A DNA stretch of 64,000 nucleotides from an uncultured Alkalilimnicola sp. (GCA_937951875.1 CALGAN010000009.1:1-64000); one strand, 5' to 3'. Shown: positions 38,123 through 49,637, counted from the first letter of the stretch. A program made the numbers and translations. Notes: generated by a model from the letters alone, not told the origin.

Positions 38123-38939
38123 GCGGCTGCACGAGCTGCTCATGCGCAGCCGCCGGCCGCTGGTGCTGACCGGCGCCGGCTGCAGCACCGACTCCGGCAT
38201 CCCCGATTATCGCGACGCCGCCGGCGCCTGGAAGCGCAAGCCGCCGGTGACGCTGCAGGACTACCTCAAGTCGCCGCTGGCGCGCCAGCGCTACTGGGCC
38301 CGCAGCCTCGCCGGCTGGCCGCGGGTGGCCGCCGCCGCGCCGGGCGAGGCCCACCGTGCGCTGGCGCGGCTGGAAGCGGCCGGGCGGCTGCACTGGCTCA
38401 TCACCCAGAACGTCGACGGCTTGCACCAGCGCGCCGGCAGCCGCCGGGTCACCGACCTGCACGGCCGGCTCGATCAGGTGCAGTGTCTGGAATGCGGCTT
38501 CCTGCAGCCGCGCGCGGCGCTGCAGGACGAGCTCGTGCGGCGCAATCCCGGCTGGCCCATGGGCACGGCGCAGGCCGCTCCGGATGGTGATGCCGACCTC
38601 GAGGGCCTGGACTTCGCCGCGTTCCGCGTGCCCGATTGCCCCCGCTGCGGCGGGCTGCTGAAGCCGACGGTGGTGTTCTTCGGCGAACAGGTGCCGGCGG
38701 CGCGGGTCGAGCAGTGCTACGCCAGGCTCGCGGAAGCCGACGCCCTGCTGGTGGTGGGCTCATCGCTGATGGTCTGGTCCGGCTACCGCTTCGTGCGGGC
38801 CGCCTGTCAGCGTGGCTTGCCGGTCGCCGTGATCAATCTGGGGCGCACCCGCGCCGACGCCGAGCTGACCGTGAAAGTCGAGCTGCCTTGCGGCCAAGCG
38901 CTCGCCGCGCTGGCCGAGCGGCTGGTCGGTGCCGCTTAG
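38079..38939 (+). CDS. Sir2-family NAD-dependent protein deacylase
   Basis: Sirtuin of 286 aa. NAD-binding GAGCSTDSGIPDYRD (about 33-47), TQNVDGLHQRAG (about 110-121) and the catalytic-His DLHG are present. Two zinc pairs are seen as CLEC (about 132-135) and CPRC (about 187-190). It removes acetyl or longer acyl groups from lysines using NAD. The insert between the zinc pairs is longer than in E. coli CobB. The start used is GTG at 38079 (AGGAAG upstream); GTG at 38091 is also possible. It overlaps the LysR gene by 44 bp. Confidence 0.9.
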   Translation: MIGSVASLTNPAALERLHELLMRSRRPLVLTGAGCSTDSGIPDYRDAAGAWKRKPPVTLQDYLKSPLARQRYWARSLAGWPRVAAAAPGEAHRALARLEAAGRLHWLITQNVDGLHQRAGSRRVTDLHGRLDQVQCLECGFLQPRAALQDELVRRNPGWPMGTAQAAPDGDADLEGLDFAAFRVPDCPRCGGLLKPTVVFFGEQVPAARVEQCYARLAEADALLVVGSSLMVWSGYRFVRAACQRGLPVAVINLGRTRADAELTVKVELPCGQALAALAERLVGAA

Positions 38940-38947
38940 GCGCGGCG

Positions 38948-39556
38948 TCAGATCGCCGGCCAGTCGCGGCGCCAGGCGTCGGCGTCGCCGGCGCCGTAGC
39001 GGATGCGCACCGGCATGGCGGCCAGCCGTTCGAACAGCCGCACCTCGGCCTGGATGGGCCACCAGTCGTACAGGAAAATCTCGATCGGCCGCCACATCGC
39101 CACCCAGCCGCCGATCAGCAGGCTCTCCTGCAGCAAGCGCACGAAACCGCCGGCATCGGCCCAGCGTTCCAGCAGTTGGCTGGCGCTGAGGGCGAGGCCG
39201 AGGAAGGTCAGACCGATCACCAGGCTGACCCGACCACGCTGGAACAGCCGGGTCAGCCGCAGGCGCGCGGCCCGGCCGCGGTCCTGGAAGAAGGCATGGG
39301 TGGCGTTGCGTAGTGCCTGCGCCTCGTCCGGCTGGCCGGCCGGGCGCTCCAGATGGACCAGCAGCGCCAGTCGCGTGTCGCGCGGCAGCTCTCGCGCCCA
39401 GCCGACGATGAACTCCTCGGCGCTGGGGTCCAGATCGCGGCTGCGGAACGGCGACGGATCCATGGCATCGAACAGCTGGCGCAGCTCCGCCACCCGCACC
39501 TCGATCAACGTGCTGCCGCCGGGAATCTCGTCGCCGGCTTCGTAGGGTTCGCTCAC
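38948..39556 (-). CDS. Membrane-associated protein of unknown function
   Basis: Protein of 202 aa that I do not recognise. A polar, acidic first half (about 1-100) is followed by two hydrophobic stretches (about 108-124 and 142-158) and a Trp/Arg-rich tail. It starts 3 nt after the stop of the upstream YkgJ-like gene (39560-39835, same strand), so they form an operon. It converges with the sirtuin gene. No domain is evident. Confidence 0.65.
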   Translation of the reverse strand: MSEPYEAGDEIPGGSTLIEVRVAELRQLFDAMDPSPFRSRDLDPSAEEFIVGWARELPRDTRLALLVHLERPAGQPDEAQALRNATHAFFQDRGRAARLRLTRLFQRGRVSLVIGLTFLGLALSASQLLERWADAGGFVRLLQESLLIGGWVAMWRPIEIFLYDWWPIQAEVRLFERLAAMPVRIRYGAGDADAWRRDWPAI

Positions 39557-39559
39557 CGT

Positions 39560-39835
39560 CTAGCTCTCCGGGCGGTCGTCGCTGGCCGAGGTAAGGCGCT
39601 CCAGCTCGGCCAGCCAGGCCAGCGCCTGATCGCGGTTGTCGCCGCACATCTGCGGCTCGGGCCGCAGGCTGGCGCAGACCTTGGGACGGCGCGGATCGCC
39701 GAACAGTCGGCAGCGATTGTCGGCGGTCAGCTGCACGCAGCGCACGCCGGCCGGCTTGCCGGCGGGCATGCCTGGGATCGGCGAACTGATCGAGGGGGCG
39801 ATGCAGCACGCTCCGCAGCCGACTCTACATTCCAT
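39560..39835 (-). CDS. YkgJ/UPF0153-type cysteine cluster protein
   Basis: Protein of 91 aa with a cysteine pattern of the YkgJ/YeiW family, thought to bind metal: CRVGCGACC (3-11), then RCVQLTADNRCRLF and PKVCASLRPEPQMCG. The N-terminal CGACC is the usual family start, which supports the ATG at 39835 over longer in-frame openings. The function in this family is unknown. It is co-directional with and 3 nt from the 202-aa membrane protein. Confidence 0.85.
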   Translation of the reverse strand: MECRVGCGACCIAPSISSPIPGMPAGKPAGVRCVQLTADNRCRLFGDPRRPKVCASLRPEPQMCGDNRDQALAWLAELERLTSASDDRPES

Positions 39836-39896
39836 GGTATTCCGTAGGCTCGTGTGGGAAGGCACGGGGCGTTGGGTGTGCTCGGCGCATGACGGG

Positions 39897-40685
39897 CTAC
39901 CCGGCTGTCGCGAGGAACGCCGCCACCGCGTCGAGCACCTGCGGCTGCGCCTCGCGGTGCGGGACGTGGCCGCAGCCAGGGAGGAGCGCCAGCCGGCTCG
40001 GGCCGGACGCTCCGCGCACGAGGCGCTCCGGGTGATGCGTCGAGCCGTATTCGTCGCGGTCGCCGTGGATGGCGAGCAGGGGGCAGCGCACCTGAGGCAG
40101 GACGTCGTCCAGGCTCCAGGCGCGGAAGGCATCGGACAGCCAGGTGTCGATCCAGGCGTTCAGCACCCAGGCGGCCTTGTCGCCGTGGTACTTGCGCAGG
40201 CGCTCGAACTGGTCGGGCTCGGCGAACGCCTGCCGGGCGGCGCGAATGCCGGCGAGGGTGCGGTCCTCGACGAAGGCTTGCGCCGACTCGGTGATGAGCG
40301 CCCGGCACTGATCCGGATAGGCCGCCGCGCAATGCGCGGCCATGCCGCCGCCCACGCTGTGGCCGAACGCCACGAAGCAAGCCAGGTCGAGTTGCTCGCG
40401 CACCGCCGCGAACGCGCCGTGCGCCTCCCGCTCGATGAAATCGAGCGGCAGCGTGCCGGGATAGGGATCGGAGCGGCCGAAGCCGAGACGATCGTAGGCG
40501 ACCACCGTGCGGCCGGTCACCTGCGCCAGCCGCTCCGGAAAGTCGCGCCAGAGTTCGACGCTGCCCAGCGAGTCGTGCAGCAGCACGATCGGCGCGGTCT
40601 CGGCGGCCGCGGCGGGATGCCATGACTTGGCGAACAGGCGGCCGTCGGCGGTGGTTATCCAGTGCTCATGGGACCGAGGGGCCAA
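39897..40685 (-). CDS. Alpha/beta-hydrolase
   Basis: Soluble alpha/beta-hydrolase of about 262 aa. Oxyanion-side block IVLLHDSLGSVELW, nucleophile elbow GHSVGG (about 108-113), an acid candidate in AIHGDRDEYG and the C-terminal GCGHVPH His are all visible. Substrate unknown. The family-like region starts at about HEHWITTADGRLF. No ATG is available in frame there, so I use TTG at 40685, with GGAG about 9 nt upstream. The same frame stays open into the neighbouring methionine aminopeptidase gene by chance. Confidence 0.75.
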   Translation of the reverse strand: MAPRSHEHWITTADGRLFAKSWHPAAAAETAPIVLLHDSLGSVELWRDFPERLAQVTGRTVVAYDRLGFGRSDPYPGTLPLDFIEREAHGAFAAVREQLDLACFVAFGHSVGGGMAAHCAAAYPDQCRALITESAQAFVEDRTLAGIRAARQAFAEPDQFERLRKYHGDKAAWVLNAWIDTWLSDAFRAWSLDDVLPQVRCPLLAIHGDRDEYGSTHHPERLVRGASGPSRLALLPGCGHVPHREAQPQVLDAVAAFLATAG

Positions 40686-40753
40686 GGGTATCCGCTCCAG
40701 CCGACACGCTTGCGATAGCCTAGCCCGGAACCGGCCCGCGGCGGGAGCCCCGG

Positions 40754-41572
40754 TCAGCCGGCGCCGGCGGTCGCCTTGGCGCGGTTCGGCGACAGGGTGA
40801 AGATCTCCACGCCGTCCTCGGTGACGCCGACGCTGTGCTCGAACTGGGCCGACAGCGAGTGGTCCTTGGTGACCGCGGTCCAGCCGTCCGGGAGGATGCG
40901 CACCGGATACTTGCCGGCGTTGATCATCGGCTCGATGGTGAAGATCATGCCCGGCTCCAGCATCACCCCCTCGCCCGGCTTGCCGTAGTGCAGCACCTGC
41001 GGCGCGTCGTGGAACACGCGGCCGACGCCGTGCCCGCAGAAGTCGCGCACCACCGAGAAGTTCTCGCGGCGCGCCACCGTCTCGATGGCGTGGCCGATGT
41101 CGCCCAGCCGATTGCCGGGCTTGACCGCGGCGATGCCGGCCATCATCGCTTCGTAGGTGGTGTTGATCAGCCGCTCGGCCAGCACGCTGATCTTGCCCAC
41201 CGCGAACGTGCGATTGCAGTCGCCATGCCAGCCGTCGAGCAGCGGCGTGACGTCGATGTTGACGATGTCGCCGTTCTTGAGCTTCTTGGACTCCGAGGGG
41301 ATGCCGTGGCAGACCACATGGTTGACCGAGATGCAGCTGGCGTGCTTGTAGCCCATGTAGCCGATGGTGGCCGGCACCGCGCCGTGGCTGCGCATGAACT
41401 CCTCGCACAGCTTGTCGAGCTCGGCGGTGCTGATGCCCGGACGGATGTAATCGGCGATGAAGTCCAGCGTGGCCGCCGCCAGCGCGCCGGCACGGCGCAT
41501 GCCCTCGAAGTCGTCGGCGTCGTACAGCGGGATGCGTTTGCCGGTGACATCCACCTGATTGGAATAGCGCAT
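40754..41572 (-). CDS. map: Methionine aminopeptidase, type I
   Basis: Removes the initiator methionine from new proteins; 272 aa. The five metal ligands are visible in order: an Asp in NIDVTPLLDGWHGD (two Asp), His in GHGVGRVFH, Glu in FTIEPMI and Glu in QFEHSVGVTEDGVE. CHGIP is the conserved substrate-site block. No N-terminal zinc-finger extension is seen, so it is type Ia. The ATG at 41572 has GGAG about 9 nt upstream and fits the usual family start. Confidence 0.95.
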   Translation of the reverse strand: MRYSNQVDVTGKRIPLYDADDFEGMRRAGALAAATLDFIADYIRPGISTAELDKLCEEFMRSHGAVPATIGYMGYKHASCISVNHVVCHGIPSESKKLKNGDIVNIDVTPLLDGWHGDCNRTFAVGKISVLAERLINTTYEAMMAGIAAVKPGNRLGDIGHAIETVARRENFSVVRDFCGHGVGRVFHDAPQVLHYGKPGEGVMLEPGMIFTIEPMINAGKYPVRILPDGWTAVTKDHSLSAQFEHSVGVTEDGVEIFTLSPNRAKATAGAG

Positions 41573-41850
41573 GATCGAAACTCCTGAGTCCTTCGTCCCG
41601 GTGCGGTGCCCGCGTCGGCTGCGTCCGGTACAACTCGAATAGCAAATAGGGCCGGTTCCGTCGCGTGGCCGGACGCTCGCCGGCACGGTAGGGTGTCCGA
41701 CCGACGGCGGACATGGGTATGACACCCATATGCGACACCGACAATCCCCGCCGGTTCGGCACGGCCCGGTCGCATGGCGCTCGCCGACCGGCAGGCGGGG
41801 GATGTTGCGGGACTGACGCCGGAGCCGCGGCCCGGGAGCAGCGGACTATA

Positions 41851-42420
41851 TTAGCAGGCGGCTTCGTTTCCTACCGAAACCCCCGCGGTGTCAAGCGCCT
41901 CGAACGGCGGCGCATATTGGACCAGGCCTTTGGCGCCCACCAGCGCGCCGGCGCGCAGCGGCGCCACCATGAGATGAGGATCGAGCGCCGGGTCCGGATA
42001 ATGCAGGCCGTGCACGTTCGCCGCGCCGAAGCCGAAGCGCGCGTAGTAGCGGCTGTCGCCGACCACGAATACCAGATCGACCGCGGCGATGCGCAGCGCG
42101 TCCAGACCCACCTGCACCAGCCGCGAACCCACGCCGCGGCGCTGGAACTCGGGCCGCACCGCCAGCGGGGCCAGGCCCATGGCGCGAACCCGCGGGCTCT
42201 GCGGCAACCGTACCGGGGTGAACAGTATATGTCCGACCAGCTGGCCGTTGTGCTGCGCCACCAGCGATACCTGAGGCTGTTCGCCCTGGTGCCGCAGGCG
42301 CTCCACCAACTGCGCTTCGTCCGGGCGGCCGAAAGCCCGCAAATGCACCGAGAACACCTCAGGGTGATCCTGAGCCCGTTCCGGACGGACGAATACGCTG
42401 TTGTGCCTCATATGAACCAC
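41851..42420 (-). CDS. GNAT-family N-acetyltransferase (YhbS-like)
   Basis: Acetyltransferase of 189 aa. The acetyl-CoA-binding motif A is PLAVRPEFQRRGVGSRLVQ (about 86-104), followed by VVGDSRYYARFGF, the late motif common in YhbS-type GNAT proteins. The N-terminus HNSVFVRPERAQDHPEVFSV is the usual first strand and helix. Substrate unknown. It stands alone, with a 278-bp spacer to the map gene. Confidence 0.85.
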   Translation of the reverse strand: MVHMRHNSVFVRPERAQDHPEVFSVHLRAFGRPDEAQLVERLRHQGEQPQVSLVAQHNGQLVGHILFTPVRLPQSPRVRAMGLAPLAVRPEFQRRGVGSRLVQVGLDALRIAAVDLVFVVGDSRYYARFGFGAANVHGLHYPDPALDPHLMVAPLRAGALVGAKGLVQYAPPFEALDTAGVSVGNEAAC

Positions 42421-42753
42421 GAACCCTAGTCGCTTGGCAAACCGCTAGATTAACGAAAGTATGTTCAAACGTGCCCATGCCGTAGGCCCTTCTTTCCAGG
42501 GGCGGCCGATGGGACGTCGTTTAGTGTTGTCGTCGCTCGTTGCGAGCGGCAGCGGTCGGAACCGGATTTTAGAGCTTTCAGGTCGGTCCGTCCTGGGGAT
42601 GACGGGGGAGAGGCCGGGTATCCGGCGTCGCGTTCTCCGTTTTGGTAACGCGAGAGTCCGCCAGGGAACAGAAACATCGGCGCCCGCGGCGCTTTTTCGT
42701 AAAGAGTCCGACCATGTGAAGCCGGTTACGGCGGCGAGGGGGAGTGACGCCGT
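42421..42753. other. Intergenic region before the penicillin acylase-type gene
   Basis: This 333-bp spacer separates the divergent acetyltransferase and Ntn-hydrolase genes. AT-richer ends (42440-42480 and 42690-42720) may hold promoters. The middle has a GGGGATGACGGGGGAGAGG stretch that resembles the 'CGTCATCCC...' type of intergenic repeat seen near 62.6 kb. I see no gene. Confidence 0.35.
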
Positions 42754-45135
42754 ATGGCGCCGATGAAGCGAGCGTTGAGCGTTGTCGCCGTGCTGGTCTG
42801 CGTCGTGGCCGCCGCCGCGGTCGCGGCCGGCTACGCCTGCCTGCGCGGCAGCCTGCCGATCCTGGACGGGCGCCTGACGCTGCCGGGGCTGACGGCGGAC
42901 GTGAGCGTCGAGCGCGACGTCCTGGGCATACCGACGCTGCGCGCCGCCAACCGCGAGGATTTGGCGCGCGCCACCGGCTTCGTCCATGCCCAGGACCGCT
43001 TCTTCCAGATGGACCTGATGCGTCGCAGCGCCGCCGGCGAGCTGGCCGAACTGGTGGGCGAGGTCGCCGTCCCGCTCGACGAGAAGGTGCGGCTGCACGG
43101 CATGCGGGCGGTGGCCCGGCAGGTGCTGGCGCAGGCGCCGCCGTGGCAGCGGCGGCTGCTGGACGCCTACACCGACGGCGTCAACGCCGGCTTGGCGGCG
43201 CTGCGGGTGCGGCCGTTCGAGTACCTGCTGCTGCGCAGCGAGCCGCGGCCGTGGCGGCCGGAAGATACGATCATGGTGATCTTCGCCATGTACTTCGAGC
43301 TGCAGGATCCCTGGGCGCTGCGCGAGGCGCGGCTGCAGGCCCTGCGCGAGACGCTGCCGGAACCGCTGTATCGCTTCCTCACCGCGCCGGGCTGCGAGTG
43401 GGACGCGCCGCTCGACGGCAGCCAAGTCGAGCACGCCCGCCTGCCGTCCGCGCAGGAATACGATCTGCGGCACCACCGGTCGGTCGCGGTGAGCGGGGGC
43501 GGTGAGCCGGCGGCCGACGGCTTCGCCGTGGGCAGCAACAACTGGGCGATCGGGCCGGCGCACAGCGCCGACGGCGCCGCCTGGCTGGCCAACGACATGC
43601 ACCTGCGGCTGAACCTGCCCCATATCTGGTACCGCATGCATTGGCTCTGGCACGAGGACGGCCAGCCGCGCATGGCCACCGGGGTGACGCTGCCCGGCAC
43701 GCCGGCGCTGGTGGTCGGCAGCAACGGGCGCATCGCCTGGGGCTTCACCAACAGCTACGGTGATTTCGCCGACCGCATCCTGCTGGAGCTCGACCCGAGC
43801 GATCCGCAGCGCTATCGCACGCCGCAGGGCTACCGGCCGTTCGAGCGGCGGCAGGAGCGCATCGCCGTCAAAGGCGGTGGCGAGCGGGTGGTGGAGTTTC
43901 GCGACACCATCTGGGGGCCGGTGCTGCCCGACAGCGACGAGGCGGCGCCCCAGGCGCTGGCCTGGACCGCGCACCGGCCGCAGGCCACCAACCTCGACCT
44001 GCTGCGCCTGGAGGCGGTGGACGATGCTGGGGAGGCGCTGACGGTCGCCGCCGGCGTCGGCGTGCCGGCGCAGAACTTCGTGGTGGTCGACCGCCATGGC
44101 AATATCGGCTGGACCATCATCGGCCGTCTTCCCCGCCGCCATGGCTACGATCCCAACCTGCCCGCCTCCTGGGCGGACGGCGCCGGCTGGCAGGGCTGGC
44201 TAGCCGCGGAGGACTATCCGCGGCTGCTCAACCCGGCCGGCGGCCGCATCTGGACCGCCAACAACCGCGTGGTGGGCGGCGATTGGCTGCGCCTGATCGG
44301 CGACGGCGGCTTGCAGCTCGGCTCGCGCGCCACCCAGATCCGCGACGGCCTGCTGGCGCTGGAGCGGGCCGGCGCCGAGGACCTGCTGCGTCTGCAGCTG
44401 GACGACCGGGCGCTGTTCCTGGCCCGCTGGCGGACGCTGCTGCTGGACGTGCTCGATGAGCGCGCGCTGGCCGGCGAGCCGCGCCGTCAGGCGCTGCGGG
44501 CGGCGGTGGAAGACTGGGGCGGCCGGGCCAGCGTCGACTCGGTAGGCTACCGGCTGGTACGGGCCTTTCGCTTGTATCTGATGGACGAGGTGTTCACCGC
44601 GCTCACCGCCGAGGTGCGGGAGCGCTATCCCGAGTTCCGCTACCACGACATGCCGCAGGCGGAAGGCGCACTCTGGCGACTGGTCAGCGAGCGCCCCGCC
44701 CATCTGCTCGATCCCGCCTACGCCGACTGGCGCGAGCAGCTGCTGGCGGTGGTCGACCGGGTGATCGAGCGGCTCTGGGACGACCGGCACGGTTTCGATC
44801 ATGCCACCTGGGGCGCGTACAACCGGCTGCGGATGCAGCACCCGTTGAGCAAGGCGCTGCCGCTGCTCGGCTTCTGGTTGGACATGCCGGCTGCGGCGCT
44901 GCCGGGCGACGCCCACATGCCGCGGGTGCAGACCCCGGTGGCGGGCGCCTCGCAGCGGCTGGTGGTGTCGCCCGGCCGGGAGGGCGAGAGCCTGCTGCAC
45001 ATGCCGGGCGGGCAGAGCGGCCACCCGCTGTCGCCGTTCTACCGGGCCGGCCACGACGACTGGGCGGCGGGCCGTCCCGCTCCGTTGCTGCCGGGGCCGA
45101 CGCGCCACGCGCTGGTGCTGGCGCCGGAAGGCTGA
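42754..45135 (+). CDS. Penicillin acylase-type Ntn hydrolase
   Basis: Periplasmic Ntn hydrolase precursor of 793 aa, made as one chain that cuts itself. Signal-anchor at 5-25. The alpha part shows VERDVLGIPTLRAANREDLA and HAQDRFFQMDL. The autocleavage site is at Gly260-Ser261 in VGSNNWAIGP, and Ser261 becomes the nucleophile. Typical later blocks are WLANDMHL and TGVTLPGTPALVVGSNGRIAWG. Relatives include acylases for beta-lactams and for acyl-homoserine lactones (PvdQ/QuiP). Which amide is cut here cannot be told from sequence. Confidence 0.92.
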   Translation: MAPMKRALSVVAVLVCVVAAAAVAAGYACLRGSLPILDGRLTLPGLTADVSVERDVLGIPTLRAANREDLARATGFVHAQDRFFQMDLMRRSAAGELAELVGEVAVPLDEKVRLHGMRAVARQVLAQAPPWQRRLLDAYTDGVNAGLAALRVRPFEYLLLRSEPRPWRPEDTIMVIFAMYFELQDPWALREARLQALRETLPEPLYRFLTAPGCEWDAPLDGSQVEHARLPSAQEYDLRHHRSVAVSGGGEPAADGFAVGSNNWAIGPAHSADGAAWLANDMHLRLNLPHIWYRMHWLWHEDGQPRMATGVTLPGTPALVVGSNGRIAWGFTNSYGDFADRILLELDPSDPQRYRTPQGYRPFERRQERIAVKGGGERVVEFRDTIWGPVLPDSDEAAPQALAWTAHRPQATNLDLLRLEAVDDAGEALTVAAGVGVPAQNFVVVDRHGNIGWTIIGRLPRRHGYDPNLPASWADGAGWQGWLAAEDYPRLLNPAGGRIWTANNRVVGGDWLRLIGDGGLQLGSRATQIRDGLLALERAGAEDLLRLQLDDRALFLARWRTLLLDVLDERALAGEPRRQALRAAVEDWGGRASVDSVGYRLVRAFRLYLMDEVFTALTAEVRERYPEFRYHDMPQAEGALWRLVSERPAHLLDPAYADWREQLLAVVDRVIERLWDDRHGFDHATWGAYNRLRMQHPLSKALPLLGFWLDMPAAALPGDAHMPRVQTPVAGASQRLVVSPGREGESLLHMPGGQSGHPLSPFYRAGHDDWAAGRPAPLLPGPTRHALVLAPEG

Positions 45136-45215
45136 CGGCGCTACTTGCGCGATCGCGCCGGACGCGGCTTTACTTGCTCCATGGCCGGATCGGCCGGTGC
45201 GAAAAGAACAACGAC

Positions 45216-45542
45216 ATGTGGGACCGGCTCTTGGGTTTACCGTTCTCCGCGGCGATGCGGACGCTGTTCATGCCGGCGCTGCTGCTGCAGCTGGCAGTCG
45301 ACGCCTTGCGTGGCCACCGTTTCCTGCTGCTGAACGGCTGGCAGCTGCTGCGCGCTTACGGCTACAAGCTGAGCAACCAGGACTGGTGGGCGTTGTACGG
45401 CGTGCATTACATGGCCGGACAGGAGTCGCTGGGCAGAGCCGCGCTCGTGGTGGGCGGCGTGTTGCTGCTGCTGTACGCGGCGCTGTGGGCGGCGATCGGC
45501 GCCGGCCTGCTGCGATTGCTGGCGCGGCTCAGGAACGGCTGA
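45216..45542 (+). CDS. Small membrane protein of unknown function
   Basis: Protein of 108 aa from the ATG at 45216. Two long hydrophobic stretches (about 16-31 and 70-96) and a short polar tail are seen. An upstream in-frame start at 45174 is less likely because it adds a polar, Arg-rich stretch. Function unknown. It lies 80 bp after the Ntn hydrolase and converges on the DUF5335 gene. Confidence 0.6.
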   Translation: MWDRLLGLPFSAAMRTLFMPALLLQLAVDALRGHRFLLLNGWQLLRAYGYKLSNQDWWALYGVHYMAGQESLGRAALVVGGVLLLLYAALWAAIGAGLLRLLARLRNG

Positions 45543-45567
45543 GCGCCGCGGCGGCCGCCGGCGCGCC

Positions 45568-45921
45568 TCAGTGGGACGAGCGCGGCTCGTCGCTCGGCAG
45601 CGCCAGCGGCGAGCGCAGCCGGATCAGTTGGCGGTTGCCGTCGGCGTCGATCACTTGCACGCTGTGCAGGCCGTCGGCGCCGTCTTCCACGTAAACCTCG
45701 CGCGGATGCACGACCAGATGATCGAGGCCGTCCGTCACCAGCTCGAAGGTATCCGTGTCCGGGTCGTAGGCCATGCCGCGCAGCACGGTCCAATCCTGGG
45801 CCAGCTGGTTGCCGAGGCCGAGTCCGGTGATTTCGACTTCCGCCAGCTTGGAGCCCAGTTCGCGGGAGATGCGATCGAAATAGCGTTGGCGCTGGGTCTT
45901 GTCCAGGGATCGGGTGGGCAT
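45568..45921 (-). CDS. DUF5335-like protein
   Basis: Small soluble protein of 117 aa. The pattern W..LRGMAYDPDTDTFELVTDGLDHLVVHPREVYV and VQVIDADGNRQLIRLR agrees with what I know of DUF5335, a family of unknown function found in bacteria that also carry stress proteins. The family call is from memory of the pattern. It is divergent from the exonuclease-like gene. Confidence 0.65.
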   Translation of the reverse strand: MPTRSLDKTQRQRYFDRISRELGSKLAEVEITGLGLGNQLAQDWTVLRGMAYDPDTDTFELVTDGLDHLVVHPREVYVEDGADGLHSVQVIDADGNRQLIRLRSPLALPSDEPRSSH

Positions 45922-46030
45922 CGGCGCTCCTCCTCAACATCAACCGTCGTCGTGATATGGGCGCCGGTCGTCGTCAGGCAAGGCCGCCGGAGCGCGAGAG
46001 CGGCCGAGCCGAATTGCGGAAATTGTGGTG

Positions 46031-46585
46031 ATGGAAGAAATCTACGTCAGTACCGATATCGAAGCCGACGGCCCGGTGCCGGGGCTCAATTCCATGCTCA
46101 GTCTGGGGTCGGCCGCCTATCGGGCGGACAAGACCCTGATCGGCACCTTCAGCGTGAATCTGGAAACCCTGCCCGGTGCCAAGCCGCATCCGCTCACCGA
46201 GCGCTGGTGGAAGCAGTTCCCGGAGGCCTACGCCGCCTGCCGGGTCAACCCCGAGCCGCCGGAGACGGCCATGAAGCGCTACGCCGCCTGGGTGCGCTCG
46301 CTGCCCGGCAAGCCGGTGTTCGTCGGCTATCCGGCGTCGTTCGATTTCATGTGGGTGACCTGGTACCTACTGCGTTTCGCCAACGACGCGCCGTTCGGGT
46401 TCGCCGCGTTGGACATCCGCAGCTATGCCATGGCTATGCTGGATACGCCGTTTACCGATACGGCCAAGGATCGGCTGCCGCGGGAGTGGTTCGATCCGCT
46501 GCCGCATACCCACGTGGCGCTGGACGACGCGCTCGAACAGGGGGCGTTGTTCTGCAATATGTTGGCCCATAGGCGTCGTTCTTGA
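46031..46585 (+). CDS. 3'-5' exonuclease-like (DEDD fold) protein
   Basis: Protein of 184 aa resembling the RNase H-like DEDD exonuclease fold. Exo I is seen as VSTDIEADGP (Asp8, Glu10), Exo II as VGYPASFDFMW, and Exo III as HTHVALDDALEQG (His then Asp), all in the proper order. Substrate (DNA or RNA) unknown. GTG codons precede the ATG at 46031 in frame, and the ATG is used. It lies about 125 bp upstream of Hsp20 on the same strand and may be part of that unit. Confidence 0.75.
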   Translation: MEEIYVSTDIEADGPVPGLNSMLSLGSAAYRADKTLIGTFSVNLETLPGAKPHPLTERWWKQFPEAYAACRVNPEPPETAMKRYAAWVRSLPGKPVFVGYPASFDFMWVTWYLLRFANDAPFGFAALDIRSYAMAMLDTPFTDTAKDRLPREWFDPLPHTHVALDDALEQGALFCNMLAHRRRS

Positions 46586-46709
46586 GCGTCGGCTCGGAGC
46601 ATCCGCCGCGGTTTCGTTGTCCAAGTCGGCAAATAGCGATTGCCGGGTCGAGCGGGCTCGCCGTGATGCCCCGGTACGCCAACCGATATGTTGGAGTGGA
46701 AGTGTCGTC

Positions 46710-47120
46710 ATGCCATCACGTGACCCCAAGAATTGGATGTGGGCCGAAGCCTGCGAGCTGCTGGAGCGGATGGAGCGGATTCACCGGCAGTTCTTTCAAC
46801 TGGGACTGCCGTCCGCCAGCCGCCCGACCTGGGAGCCGCCGGTGGATGTCTACGAGACCGACGAGCGTTTCGTGATCATCGTCGCCCTGCCGGGCGTGCC
46901 GGCCGAGCAGATCGAGGTCGGCGTGCAGGAGGGCGGGGTCCTGGTGGTGCGTGGCGAGCGGCTGCTGCCGGCGCAGGCGCGGCTGGCCAGCATCTACCGC
47001 CTGGAAATCCCTCACGGTTACTTCGAGCGGCGTATCGAGCTGCCGCCGGGGCGCTTCCAGCTGGAGCGCCAGGAAATCGCCAACGGCTGCCTGTTGCTGT
47101 CCCTGGGCAAGCTGCCTTAG
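46710..47120 (+). CDS. Small heat-shock protein (Hsp20/alpha-crystallin)
   Basis: ATP-independent holdase chaperone of 136 aa. A short N-terminal arm with a helix (WAEACELLERMERIH) leads to the alpha-crystallin domain (about 42-136): PPVDVYETDERFVIIVALPG, EGGVLVVRGERLL, then ERRIELPP. The C-terminal extension is missing or very short (ends LSLGKLP), which is unusual because the I-X-I motif that drives oligomers is not evident. Lon follows after 12 nt. No convincing sigma-32 promoter is seen upstream. Confidence 0.88.
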   Translation: MPSRDPKNWMWAEACELLERMERIHRQFFQLGLPSASRPTWEPPVDVYETDERFVIIVALPGVPAEQIEVGVQEGGVLVVRGERLLPAQARLASIYRLEIPHGYFERRIELPPGRFQLERQEIANGCLLLSLGKLP

Positions 47121-47132
47121 TGGAGAACATCG

Positions 47133-49577
<2,445 letters not shown>

Positions 49578-49580
49578 CGG

Positions 49581-49617
49581 GCCGGGCGCGGCGCCGTATG
49601 CCGCCGCCGCGCCCGGC
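49581..49617. terminator. Hairpin between lon and the M50 protease gene
   Basis: A perfect 13-bp stem (arms 49581-49593 and 49605-49617, GCCGGGCGCGGCG type) with an 11-nt loop starts 3 nt after the lon stop. No T-run follows. It could lower expression of the downstream gene or stabilise the 3' end. Confidence 0.35.
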
Positions 49618-49637
49618 TGTGGACGGAGGAGGCTGCG

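Noticed and set aside
39897..41762. One 621-codon frame spanning both the hydrolase and the methionine aminopeptidase loci
   Set aside because: Only the C-terminal 260 residues look like a protein (alpha/beta-hydrolase). The rest is an out-of-frame reading of map, so this is not a fusion.
46586..46709. Sigma-32 promoter or RNA thermometer ahead of Hsp20
   Set aside because: CTTGAG near 46578 has no matching CCCCAT-type -10, and the CCAAC/GTTGG stem at 46679-46694 does not clearly cover the ribosome-binding site.
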